From positions 62,001 to 126,000 of the forward strand of contig JASAMV010007963.1 in the NCBI GenBank assembly GCA_030248065.1: a stretch of 64,000 nt of DNA. The letters run 5' to 3'. A program made the position numbers and the translations under genes. Shown here piece by piece: positions 1 to 11,800 of this stretch (position 1 is the first letter of the stretch; each line of letters opens with the position of its first letter). The notes under the pieces were generated by a model. It had not been told where the DNA came from. It ran no database searches and saw nothing but the letters and a program-made list of their open reading frames with translations. The stretch is from Rhynchonema sp. JSB1_4. Taxonomy: Eukaryota > Nematoda > Chromadorea > Monhysterida > Xyalidae.

Positions 1-1126
1 ATTGCTTCCTCCACTGCTCAATAATCCCAACAGTTAGCTTCACACTGCGTTGTCGAGCAGAATCAGCCTCCTTTTCGTCAGATTCCGACTGATTTTCATC
101 GTCGTCATTTACACCTGTTGCTTGATCGTCGTCGTCTTCTTCATATGATTCATCGGAACTTTCTTGTTTCGCAAAATCCTCTAAATCGCCTTCTTTGCCG
201 CTGTTTGTCGTGTCGATGCCGGGCTTGTCGTGTTCTAAAATTAAAATAGGAAGTTTGTTTGAAAGGAACTCCAATTTGCCTTGCCGAACTCCCCAATTTT
301 GAAACGACACTCCTTCAATACTCGGGACCCAGTTCCCAAGAGAGGAGCAATTGAGGTTTTCTTTTCAGGCTTAGGCCCCACAGCCACCCCTAATAATATA
401 TTGCGTGTAGGTCTAAGCCTACGCCTAACTACAATGGTTAGGCCTAAAGAAAGCCTATACCGTAAAAACCTAAATACAGCCCCCCCCCGGAATAGAGCCT
501 CCCGTAATACACCGCCCAAAAAGGGGTCAGTGAATTAATAGAGCCCCCTTAAGTAACATCCCCTATACAGTAGTGTATTAACGCTTGATAGTGGTGCACA
601 GGTACATTTATGCACGTTCGTTGTTCGTTCAGAGCACATAATGCGCCTCTTATTGACCAATAGACACGAATAAATGCGATCACAAGCGAAAAAACATCCT
701 TTCAAACCCCTTTTTTGGGTTTTTGGGGGTATTTTTGGGAACAATTTTTCAGGTTCGGGTCAGTGAATTAATAGAGCCCCCCGGAATAGAGCCCCCCGTA
801 ATAGAGCCCGCCAAAATGGGGTCAGTGAGTTAATAGAGCCCCCCTTCTATTTAGGTTTTACGGTACGGTAACCCTGAAATCAATAACTGAATCCCAGCCC
901 AACAACCTTGTTCTTCCTCATCACTTGCGGCGTCCGAAAGTTCAAAGTTCAGCAAATCAGCGTCTTCCTCTTGCAGAAACTTATAGAAATCCGGGTCCGA
1001 GTCCTTTAGCTTTTGTAGCGCGGCCAAATGTTCCTTGCCTTGTTCGGAGCGCGAGCTTTTTTTCGCCTTTTTCGTTTTGTTATCGTGCAACTTTTTGCCA
1101 CTCGATTTTCGCTTTGTTGGCGCCAT
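1..1126 (-). CDS. NOC2L: NOC2-like nucleolar protein, first two exons (partial)
   Basis: Exons read on the minus strand: 1126-907 (start ATG at 1126, phase 1 donor) and 234-1 (continues beyond the window). NOC2 family proteins act in nucleolar pre-60S ribosome assembly and intranuclear transport. Seen here: a Lys/Ser-rich basic N-terminus ([15 protein letters not shown]), then [19 protein letters not shown] and LLNF, which is the conserved NOC2 N-terminal motif. Next comes a long acidic Asp/Glu/Ser stretch (about residues 90-130), and then [14 protein letters not shown], matching the start of the conserved NOC2 core. The phases agree (G|AA). The 672-bp intron 235-906 carries a small TA-flanked element. 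The product is identified from the motif, so the family is fairly certain; most of the protein lies outside the window. Confidence 0.85.
460..863. mobile_element. TA-flanked MITE in the NOC2 intron
   Basis: Inverted ends CCGTAAAAACCTAAATA (460-476) and GGTTTTACGG (854-863) are flanked by TA (458-459 and 864-865), a Tc1/mariner-like pattern. Inside, a unit of about 60 bp (ggaatagagcc...cagtgaattaatagagccccc) occurs at about 490-550 and again at 782-845, so the element has an internal direct duplication. No coding capacity was seen. The transposon class is inferred from ends and target site only. Confidence 0.5.
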
Positions 1127-1208
1127 TCAGTGAGATGAAAGCTTCTGGAAATTGCAAATTGCCGCTGCAGACTTTGAAATGGGCCCTAAACCTAAACTAC
1201 TCATACAA

Positions 1209-2945
1209 CAGAGATCGGAAACGGGCTGGCCCGGCCCGGCCCGGTACCCGGGCCGGGCCGGGCCGCGATTTTGGAGTTGGTCGACCGGGGCGGCGACTTA
1301 CTGCATCAGGATGACGCGTCAATCTGCCTACCTACCTACCTACCCTTCCCCCCAGCCAGTGTAGTGGCAGGCAGATGGTTGCAAGGTACCCTTGGGGGGG
1401 ATGGATCCAGATGGTTGCAAGGTACCCCCCTACCCAGCCTCCAGAAGGTTGCAAGGTACCCCTAGGGTCCGAAAAAAGGGTGTTTTTTGCATGCTTTTCT
1501 GCAAAATTGGCCGAAAAAATGGTACTTTTTTGCATTTTGGCCGAAAATTTGCCCAAAATAGCTATTATATGGAGGTTTGCGCGCGGAGCGCGCGATTTTT
1601 GGGGTTTTGAGGTCGAAAAACACACATTTTTACCTATAAAAACCATAAATTTATGGTTGCAAGGTACCCTCCGGGGTGGTTGCAAGGTACCTACCCTTCC
1701 CCCCCATCCCCCCCCAAGGGGTGGTTGCAAGGTACCTACTCCTTAGGGGGGGGGGTCCCCCCCCCCCCCCCCCTCCAGCCACTACTATGCCCCCAGCCCC
1801 AGCTGTACCAACCAGTGAAAACAAGTATTCTGCAGAAAATTTTCGAATTTTTTTCAGCTTTTTGGACTTTTTTAGTTTTCAGCCCTTGAAAATTGGCTGA
1901 CCGGGCCGGGCCGGGCCGGGCCGACCTCAAGCCAAAACGGGCCGGGCCGACCTGCAGCCCTCCACCGGGCCGGGCCGGGCCGGGCCGGACTTTTCGCCGA
2001 CCGGGCCGGGCCGGGCCGACTTTACCCGGCCCGTTTCCGATCTCTGTTACGTAACGTAAAATAACCAACGTGACGCAGAGATCGGAAACGGGCGGCCGGC
2101 CCGGCCCGGTACCCGGGCCGGGCCGGGCCGCGATTTTGGAGTTGGTCGACCGGGCCGGGCCGGGCCGGAGATTTGGGGGGACCGGGCCGGGTCGGGCCAA
2201 GCAGCCCGGCCCGGTCCGGCCCGGTATGCCTAAATTTGAACGAAATTACCATTTTTTGAACCAAAATTTTCAAAATTTTTGCGCTTCGCGCAATAACATT
2301 TCCTAGTTCTTGATCTTTTCAGTCATCGTTTTGAAGAAAGAAGCAGTAGCTACCCATACCCAGGCCTTTGCTTTGCAGCAATCAACCTACTCCTACTGTA
2401 CCACCAAAAAAGCCTGCCTGCAATCAACCTACCTACTGCAGTACCGACCGGCCGAGCTGGGGGGAGTCGTCCGGGAACAAAATTTTATGTCTACATATTG
2501 ATGAGAATGTACTCTTAAGCGCTAATTTCGCGCGTCACGCGCGATTTTTCGCCTATATGGAGTGAAAAATACCGATTTTAAACCATTTTGAGCCAAAAAT
2601 TATACCATACCTACTACACTACTGTACCAACCGGGGCGGCGACTTACGTACTGCATCAGGATGGCGCGTCAATCTACCTACCTACCTTCCCCCCAGCTGT
2701 ACCAACCAGTGAAAACAAGTATTCTGCAGAAAATTTTCGAATTTTTTTCAGCTTTTTGGACTTTTTTAGTTTTCAGCCCTTGAAAATTGGCTGACCGGGC
2801 CGGGCCGGGCCGGGCCGACCTCAAGCCAAAACGGGCCGGGCCGGGCCGACCTGCAGCCCTCCACCGGGCCGGGCCGGGCCGGGCCGGACTTTTCGCTGAC
2901 CGGGCCGGGCCGGGCCGACTTTACCCGGCCCGTTTCCGATCTCTG
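1209..2945. mobile_element. GC-rich TIR element with 8-bp target duplication
   Basis: Inverted ends CAGAGATCGGAAACGGGC (from 1209) and GCCCGTTTCCGATCTCTG (to 2945) are flanked by the identical 8-mer tcatacaa (1201-1208 and 2946-2953), a hAT-type signature. The interior is dominated by runs of the GGGCC/CCGGG unit, a cluster of GGTTGCAAGGTACC repeats (about 1377-1738) and homopolymer G and C runs. A right end (to 2046) and a left end (from 2076) also occur in the middle, 29 bp apart. The segment 1799-1905 is repeated at 2693-2795. So the element looks like two fused or nested copies. No transposase reading frame was seen. Confidence 0.7.
1377..1738. repeat. GGTTGCAAGGTACC short direct repeats
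   Basis: The 14-base unit GGTTGCAAGGTACC recurs about six times at irregular spacing inside the GC-rich element, in two groups (1377-1462 and 1653-1736). A 190-bp AT-rich insert lies between the groups. Each repeat contains the palindrome GGTACC and is followed by C/T-rich sequence. It is not a CRISPR: spacing is irregular and the host is eukaryotic. Confidence 0.6.
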
Positions 2946-3247
2946 TCATACAACAAATTCATATTCAACAAGAATCAAAATTTCTGTTCCGATTTTCTCT
3001 TTCTTTCATTTGCATTTTAAGCGCATGGTCTAAGTCGGGTTTGTGTTCACGCATGAGTAACCGCCATCAAGTGACATCATGTGTGCACACATTGCACAAT
3101 ACCACGGCAACAAGCCCTGGGTGTGTGCACTTTTGCGTTTGTCGGTTTTGTCTGCTTCACATTTTTTTATTATTTCCCTCAAAACGTCCGCAAGCACACG
3201 GCTGCTCGCAAAAATCTGTGTGGACTCACCAAATTCGTTTTCGTGTA
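2946..3247. other. Intergenic interval, nothing recognised
   Basis: Between the GC-rich element and the next MITE I see no splice-supported reading frame, RNA gene or repeat family member. Short open frames here lack coding character. Confidence 0.5.
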
Positions 3248-3484
3248 CAGTAAATTTTCAAATTCGCTGCCCCACAGTAAAATACGCCCCATAGTTAATG
3301 TCAAGTTATAAACCCGAACGCTAACCATGCGCGTTTCTGAAACACTGCGCGCAGCTGCCTGGCTGGCTGGCAAGCTGCGTGTGTGTTGGCTGTCCGAATG
3401 TTTCACAAGTTGATTTTCGGGTTTAGAACCTGACATTAACTGGGGCGTACTTCACTGTGCGGCAGCGAATTTGGAAATTTACTA
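3248..3484. mobile_element. Fold-back MITE upstream of the LENG9-like gene
   Basis: Two imperfect inverted arms of about 68 bp (3248-3317 and 3413-3484) share sequences such as AAATTCGCTGCC and GTTAATGTCA and are flanked by TA. It ends about 70 bp before the probable start codon of the LENG9-like gene, so it probably supplies part of that gene's upstream region. Confidence 0.55.
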
Positions 3485-3554
3485 TAAATATTGTGCCCTA
3501 TTTTCGACTGAATCGATCAAAAGTTCTAGCAGTTCCCCAAGATATCGTGGAATT

Positions 3555-5751
3555 ATGGCGGACCCATCAACTTCTTCAAACTCGGAAAACAACAAGCTTT
3601 CGGAAGCATTAGCTTCGTGCCGGAAACAATTTCCGAGCGATAAACTGACGGTCATCCAAAATCAAGGCGACTATGCTGCAATTGTCAAACTGCAATTTGA
3701 TGGGGATGTAGTCGCGCAGATTATGATTTCTGGTACGTGTTTGTTGTTTTACGTCATTTTATTGAAGTTGGAAGTTATTTTTTATGCACTATGTGCGAAA
3801 TTTTGCTTTCAGATTCCGCTCCAAACTCGCTGATGGACGTGTTTCTCAAGGGCGAAGTCCCAGTGAATCACCAACAGAGCTTCAATCGAGAAGTGGCCGA
3901 TTTTCGCGCGGTTAGCTTTTCAATTATGAAACCAGAAACGCATTTTATGTTCCTTTTAGTCAATTTTTTATTGACGAGCCGACCAATTTTTAGGTGCAAG
4001 ACATCATCAGCTGTGTAAGCGTTATCCAACTTTGGTGGGACGAGTACGAGCAACAACGACCAGCTGAAGTAGCAGCAGAGAAAAAAGCATGGAAAGAAAA
4101 GAGAAAGAACAAAAATAAGAGTGCAACGACACAACAACAACAACAGAAAGAGAACACTGCTGAAACGGAAGGTTCTGGTCGGGTGCACTGTTTTTATCAT
4201 GACAATTTCTCTCGTATTTTGAGATTAAGTTTATCAAAACACAAATTACGGGACACAAAAGACAAACGCTAATTTTGCTCTGAACTACAAACGCGCAAAA
4301 AGTCACAAATTTTTTGGAAGCTTTTCACATATTACAGCGGCAGCATCTACACATCGCGGCATGAAAACGGCCGAAGACGTGGTGCATCGCATTCTTTGGG
4401 ACGCGGACCTGGACAAGGAGCACTTTGTTGTTGGATACATCGATCGATTTTTGGGTACGAGTCGTTGAAACATCATTCTGCATTTTTTGTAACATCAACA
4501 ACATCGTTTATGCCTTTGTGAAGTATGGGATTTTTGTTGAACAAGATAAAGCAATAAAACGTCAGATAACACGGGAGTATGTTCAGGCATCCAAGAAAAG
4601 GCGTTCATTGATTTCAACTGGGATCATTTCTCGAATGTGGATCCCGAAGCATCTGCCGTGCCACGCCATCGCATACAGTACTTTCGGTGAGCAGACCTCA
4701 AATTTTTGAAACAGATTTCTCGATTTTTTTATTTTTTTGAATGCTACACCAAACAGAAATACTTCGTTGACTTTATGCACTTTCAGTTACAAAAACACCA
4801 AGGTCTGGGATCGAGCTTCGCGTCTTGACCTGGTATTCAACAGTACACCGTCCGTCTCGGCCGAGATCAGGACCATTCATGATGTCATTGCTGATGAGGA
4901 CGCAAAAGACGGATCTGCCTTGATGAACCAGGCACAGCTAGATCATGAGAGTGACACGGGCTCAGACCAGGACCTGGCCTACACCCCGATCGACCAAATT
5001 GTGCCCCAAAATGCCCCAACCGATTTGGCCCATGGACAGAGGCCAACTCATTATCTGGGACTGAAGCTCGGCTCCGACAAATTGAAAACGCAGATTCGCG
5101 AGCTGCAGCAAAACCTCAAGACTCAATGTCCCAAGCAAGTCAAGTCCGTGCCTGAAACCGACAACCTTCACATCACAGTTGCCTTGTTCACTGAGGATAA
5201 GAGTATCGAACAGGTCGCGACCGTGATTGATAGTCTCGCGCCGGAACTGCGTGAAATTCTCGAAAATTCCACCCTGATTATATCCGGACTTGAGCTGCTG
5301 TATCAGTACCGTGTCGTGGTTGGGGTTATCGATATGTCGCAGAATGTTTTCCTGCAGCAAGTGGTTAACTTGATAAACCAGGCATTTAGCGATCTAAAGG
5401 TCGAATTCTACGCACCCAGCAAACTGCATCTGACCCTGCTGAAGCTACGACCATCCCACGATGCACAAAGGCAATGGCAACCTCTGGCTAATGTGACCAG
5501 TGTGTCAAGGTATGAAATTGGGATTGATGCGATCGGCGCATTAAATTCGACACGTAAATATTTCCGTTTCATGAAGAAGGTTACTTTTGGACTATGTAGG
5601 TCGTATCAGATCAGAAGGGAACGTCGTGTTTGATTTTGGTGAACTTGATGTGCTAGCTAAACGCGTGGAACTTTTGAACGCTGTCTGCGCAAATCCATGT
5701 CCACACAGAGATAGTCATATAGTACAGATGCTATCAGATACCGTAGCGTGA
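3555..5751 (+). CDS. LENG9-like protein: MJ1316 domain plus 2H phosphoesterase
   Basis: Seven exons: 3555-3732, 3813-3910, 3994-4171 (or 4177), 4338-4454, 4587-4686, 4787-5509 and 5610-5751. All phases agree, giving about 511 residues. Start chosen at ATG 3555 (MADPSTSS). Residues 1-90 are an unrecognised acidic domain, perhaps RWD-like, followed by a Lys/Gln-rich linker. About 152-235 is the MJ1316 domain: MKTAEDVVHRILWD, DRFLG, PRHRIQYF, VWDRASRLDLVF. About 300-500 is the 2H phosphoesterase with both HxT motifs, NLHITVALF and KLHLTLLKL. In animals LENG9 combines MJ1316 with an AKAP7-type 2H domain. MJ1316 is predicted to recognise RNA 2',3'-cyclic ends, and 2H enzymes cleave cyclic or 2'-5' bonds. 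The CCCH zinc finger of vertebrate LENG9 is not visible here. The last intron was chosen because it restores frame to the C-terminus GNVVFDFGELDVLAKRVE. Confidence 0.85.
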
Positions 5752-5836
5752 CTGTTCAGGTCTCTCGCATATCGAGCTCGTTTTACGTGTTTTTATAGCC
5801 TGTGAATAGCAATTTGGACGTTCTTTATTCCGATAA

Positions 5837-8800
5837 GTCGATGATTTTATTTGCGATTTGGCCATCCAAAGTGAACCTGCGTTATTCAGATTCCGCGCGT
5901 CAACCAACGATCTGTCCCTGACTCTAAAACGTGTTGGCAAGGTAAATATCGCCCACGAGCTACTTCGATCTCCTATTGGCTCGCAGGATTTAAAAATCCA
6001 AACTGACCAATCAGCAACCAGCGTGCCATGCGACAACAACGGACTTCTGATTGGCTGCCATATTAAAGATGCGTATAAAATGGGTCGGTGCGATGCCTTT
6101 TTTCAGCAAAATTTTCTTGTAATATTTTTATCACATAATTATTAACTCTGAAGATTCATACGCCGATGCCGTCTATAGCGCTGCTGCTGTTGGCTCCAAA
6201 TCTCTGGCGTTCTTTCTCTCTGACAAAACTGCCTGGTGCGAAGATGCACCCGGAGTCAGCGAGAAGCAAGCTGAAGAATTCAAACAAGCCTGCCAGGTAC
6301 CTTAGTTCGACATAATATTATGTTATTTTCCATTAATATGATACGCGTTTTTTACATGTGCCAAATACTTCTTCAACTGTAACTTGCAGTACTGTGAAAT
6401 GTGAGGCACGTTTTCGGTTGCCCGTTTCAATTTGTTTTACAGACGAGCGGTGCATTCGGTCATCGTCAGTGTACGAATCCATCCAGATGGCCGCGTGGAG
6501 CCAGAGCAAGAAAAACCCGAGCAGGTTTTATAGAAGCGTCAGCGCATTTTTTCTGCTCCAGAAATGCTCAATCGCCGGTTCAAATATCGTCGTTCACGGA
6601 CCGTACGTTCTCGGACCGGGTCATGCTTGCGAACACTATCGAAAGAAAACGGTGGACAAAATGACGCACGACATCGTTGATTGCGAGAACATGGGCATCA
6701 AGTTCTACAATATTCACGTGGATATACATGGTTACGAATTTTGATCATCGAGCTTGGTGCTATTTGCAACACTCTTGCCCGAGTTGACACTGTTCACCAA
6801 CGATCAGGGTTGTTTCAAAAAAAAGTGGTTAATTAAAAAAAATTTAAAAAAAAAAATTTTTTTTTGAAACTCAGATTTTGCTTTTTTTTAATAAAAAAAG
6901 TTACCCAAAATGGGCTGAAATGTCCAAAAGTGGCCTTTTTCGAGGCAAAAAATTGGCATTTTTTTCTGTGGGCGGGACAATTTTTCCAAAATCGCGCCTG
7001 CGGCGCCCTGTATTGCCCCAAATCCGCACAGGGATGCGCGGGGATGGTCTTTTATAGTGATGTGGCACCGATAATGTACTACTGCATGCTACTACACATG
7101 TACATATATACATAGGTCTGGTGCAAAACCGGGCGCGCAAAGTCGATGTGACACGCAAGATTTGGGCTGTAATCGATATTTTGATGGTCATCAGATATAC
7201 GGCATTAGAGGCATTAAAATACACGGTACGGCATGCTACAATACATTAGAGTAACATCGTTAGTCAACATCAACCTCAGACTGGTAGGATTCCATAGAAT
7301 CTGCACAATACTACCGGGTGTCACCACACAAGTTGGGTCTCAGGCGAAAATTTTTCAATTTTTGAAAAATATGTTGCAAGGATTTCATTTATCCTGAAAC
7401 GTCGTTTGCAACACTTTTTCTAATAAAAAAAATTTTCGTCAAAAAAGAATCAAAAACAAAATTTTTAAAAAAAAACAGCTCGTTAATAAAAAAAATTTTT
7501 TTTCAACCCTGCCAACGATACTTGTTGGGAAGTGCAAGCCGAAGCCTAAAGAGTTGCCACCTACTATAAGAGTTTATTGCGAGCCATCAAAAAATCACAC
7601 CCGGAAAGGGTCTGTTGACGAAGTTGTGAGTGAGCGTTTGAAAAAATGACCAAGTGCCAAACAGCGTGTTGAAAATTGGGATACTCAAACTTTAAACGGG
7701 TGTTTTCTCGAACGAAAAATTTGGCTATTGGTCACTTTTTTTCACGATATCCTCAGATAGATAATCACATTATTAAATAAATATAAAAGTTTTTTCAGAT
7801 CGGAAAATCTGCTGCAACATGTGCTGTCCGCACGGTGAGCCGATCTGGGACGACGAACAGTTCGCGGCGGCCGTGGCTGACAGTTTGAATCAAGTGCTGA
7901 AGAACACGCCTGAATGCAACGTGACCATTTGTGAGTATACCTAGAACAGAACACGATATCAAAGTTTGGGGTGGGATAGGATCGGTCCTGCCTTGGTCAC
8001 GTGCGATCTTTGCACTAGGTATGTTAAAAATAAATAATTTGATGGTGTCACTATTTCAACCAGCTTTGAAATGAGCAGCAGTCACGCTGGTCGAACATAG
8101 CGGTATCGGTAAATCATAAAATTATCTCCACGCAAAAAGGCACATGACGCGTCTTCAACGGACCGGGCAAATCACCAAGATTAATTTCGCGCCCCCCTGA
8201 TTTGATTATCAAGCTGAAAAAAAACAGGGATAAATTTTTAAATTCCACTTTTTCACGTCAGTGATCGAAACAGCAGCCGGTCAGAATAAGGAGCGCGGCT
8301 CACGATTCACTGAATTGAATGCGATTCTCGTGAAGATCGAGGACAAGAATCGCATTGGAATCTGCATTGACACTTGTCATGTATTTGCTGCGGGTAATTT
8401 TTTTAAAAACGTTTTCCATTTGGTATTTTTCAGAACACGTCACTAAACTTTGCATGTCAGGCAACGACATTTCACATGCGAAAGGCTACGAAAAATGCAT
8501 GGAATCGATCGATGAAGCTACCGGTTGGGAATGGGTGAAAGCGGCGCATTTGAATGACTCGAAATGTTTGTGTTCATACTTTTTGTTCTCACACAGTTAA
8601 CGGCAGCACATGTTTCAGACATATTGTGCATCACATGTGACTCACACGATCCTCCAAACCAAACCTAAGCCAAACCCTCACAATTTTGATTCCCTTATTT
8701 TTAGACGGCTGTGGTTCACGACAGGATCGGCATGAGATCATTGGCAGGGGTCATATTGGTGTCGAATGTTTCAAATTGATTGCGAATGATTTCAGATTTG

Positions 8801-11800
8801 AAGGTTTGTGAACCTGTAACTTTTTATATGTTTTTATTCACGATTAGTGTCTTTTTGTTGAGTCCTTTTTTGTGACGGTTTGTGAATATCTAAAGCTTAA
8901 TATATTTTTTTGATTCAAGATTCGTGACCTTTGTTGTTGAGCTTTGTGACAAAATGCACAGTTTCAGGCCTGCCACTGATTCTTGAGACGCCCGTGCTTC
9001 ACGACAATCATTTGCATGAGATCCTGTTGATCCACTCATTCGTTGATCATAACAAGCAGAAAATCACGAAATCAAAAAGCACTGTCAGTGATTTGACCGA
9101 GGTTTGCAGATTGAATACTTTATCATTCAAGAAATAAGCAATAGGGTGTCCACTAATAATAGTGTTTTCAGAAAATCCGCAGTTTCCACGCAAAGCACGC
9201 CCTGCGTGACGAAACGTTGCACAAAATGCACGAAATCCGCAACAATCTGGCGCAGTTGTGCAAAAAGGTGATCAGCCAATCTGTTGATGTTTCAATAATC
9301 GGTGGAATCGGAAGTGGACTGGGCACGGAGCAAAGCGATCTCGATCTGGTTTTGATCACGGACCCGGAAAAGTTGAAGTGAGTTCCAGAATAGTGATAAA
9401 ATTTGCAAAAATAAAGTTCAATGAACGTTTATGTTTTGGTTTATCTGCGGAAACGTAATTGAGCAGCGTCTATAGCTTCTATCAAACACGATGATGGATC
9501 CCCAGTCCGGTCTTACCTATCTTATTGACGTCATTTTTTGCCCTTAAAGATTGTACTTTAAGCTTCCTCTCACCATTAACATCGAAAAACTGCTTCCAGA
9601 TAACTTGTAAACATCTTTGACTCTTCTACTACGACACTAGTAATATCACTAACATTTTATAACATCGCCACCATATATAAAAAGCCTCGTCATGAACGGA
9701 AGACCATGTCTGTCTCCATGCGTTTGATACCGCTCGGGTAGTCGGGTATCACAACTTTAACAAAATAAATATTTTCAGCTCTCCCCTCTGCACCACCAGC
9801 TGGCAGTCTCAAACCGACACTCTACGCAAGCTGCAATGGGAAATACAAAGTTCCTCTGACCAAAGCGTCTTCAGTGATTGCGACCTGAGGACGGGTTATG
9901 TGCCCGTGTTGCGAATGACCGCACGTTGGGAGGGACGGGTTGTTCAGGTTAGGGCATGGAGAAGTATCACATTTTTTTGCTGTTTTTTTCTTGGAATCGT
10001 TACGATGGGCATCATAACAAGAGCTACCCTGAATAATAATTCCTTTTTTGTTTGTGCGCAGCATGCACGTGGGTTAGTGACTTTATAACAGTGCTCTAAA
10101 GTCTAATTGTGACCAACGTAAAAGTTCTTCATCTTGTTTGGTTGACTTTGTGGGACGAATTACAGCAGATCAAATCACCGTAAAAGTTCTTCTCTGACAG
10201 ACCGCTGAACGCTGGTGTAAACTATATAGGCGGCAACGCAGTGTTTATCGAAATTAAGGTCAAGAGACCCACTTGGCACAAACTCCTTTTGTCTATGTTT
10301 GTTTGAACAGTTCGTATAGTGGCAAAACTATCTGTGTTTTGGGGGTAAATTGGCCAAGTTAATTGGGTGTTTTGGGAGCCGAAAAGTCGAAAATATCCGA
10401 TGCTTCGTAACATTTCATTCCGCAGGTTGACCTCACCTGCGACCAGCCGTACAGTGTATTCGATACAGAGTTGCTCCGAGCCTACACGGCGCTTGATGCC
10501 AGATTCGCAGCTTTGTGTCTCACCGTCAAGCACTGGGCGCGAGTCAGGGGCATTTGTGATGGTACTCAGGTTCGTTTCAATAGTGTTTCCTCCTGTATTT
10601 ATTTCAAACGCTTGAGAATGCACGAAACGGGCACATGCATCCCAATGTCCTGGTCATGCGTTGCTCGATCATTGACCACGCTTGTGAATCACTCATACCA
10701 TACCACAATTTTCGACCAACATAAGGTACATATGAACGCTTAGGTTAATCAACCACTCACAGGAAAAATAAAAAAGTTAAACAGGAACAAACTCATAAAT
10801 TGGAACAAACTGGAACAAACTGGAACAAACGCGGTCCTTAAGTACTGAAAAGTCCCCCAGTTTGTTCCAGTTTGTTCCTTTTTATCTTCAGTTTGTTCCT
10901 GTTTATCTCGAGTTTAATGCAGTTTGTTTCCGTTTAAGAGTGTTTGTTGCAGTTTATCCTGTTTGTTTCTATTTGTTCCTGTTTATCTTTTTTAACATCG
11001 AATGTGCTTGTTTGTACCTGTTTGTTCCTGTTTGTTCCTGTTTATCTTTTTTATCCATTGTATATGGGTCTAGTGGACTGAACATCCCAAGTGACACTTG
11101 GTACATGTGGTACGAAGTATCCCAGAGATACTGGCGATTTTATTCGAAATGGTCAAAATGTTGGCCGATTCACGCCGATATTGATGTTTTCGACCACGAG
11201 GATGCCGAATTTGAGCTCAGTTAAGTGATCGGGTCGACGGTCACGACGCCATCGGAGTCATCGAGGTCCCGATACTGGCGATTTTATTCGAAATTGTCAA
11301 AATGTTGGCCGATTCATGCCGATATTGATGTTTTCGACCACGAGGATGACGAATTTGAACTCAGTTAAGTGATCGGGTCGACGGTCACGACGCCATCGGG
11401 GTCATCGAGGTCCGGATACTGGCGATTTTATTCGAAATGGTCAAAATGTTGGCCGATTCAGGCCGATATTGATGTTTTCGACTACGTGGATGCGAAATTT
11501 GGACTCAGTTAAGTGATCGGGTCGACGGTCACGACGCCATCGGGGTCATCGAGGTCCCGATACTGGCGATTTTCGACGCAGTGGCCGAAATGTTGGCCGA
11601 TTCGGACCGATATTGATGTATTCGACCACGAGGATGCCAAATTTGGACTCAGTTAAGTGATCGGGTCGACGGTTTACGACGCCATCGGGGTCATCGAGGT
11701 CCCGATACTGGCGATTTTATTCGAAATGGTCAAAATGTTGGCCGATTCAGGCCGATATTGATGCCACCTGGGGCAATTCCGTCCCATGTTACACTTGTAC

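Noticed and set aside
1377..1738. CRISPR-like regular repeats
   Set aside because: Irregular spacing, no leader or cas genes, and a clearly eukaryotic setting.
5567..5600. A 20-bp intron near the end of the LENG9-like gene
   Set aside because: Too short to splice and gives the wrong frame. The 100-bp intron 5510-5609 restores the conserved C-terminus.
6358..6561. Upstream part of the open frame before VHGPYV
   Set aside because: The acceptor at 6561 joins in phase to the previous exon; the upstream part has no similarity to endonuclease IV.
6739..7115. Frames with FFLIKK and AFFEAKNWHFF
   Set aside because: They are in the hAT-type MITE and recur in its copy at 60657; A/T-run translation, not a transposase.
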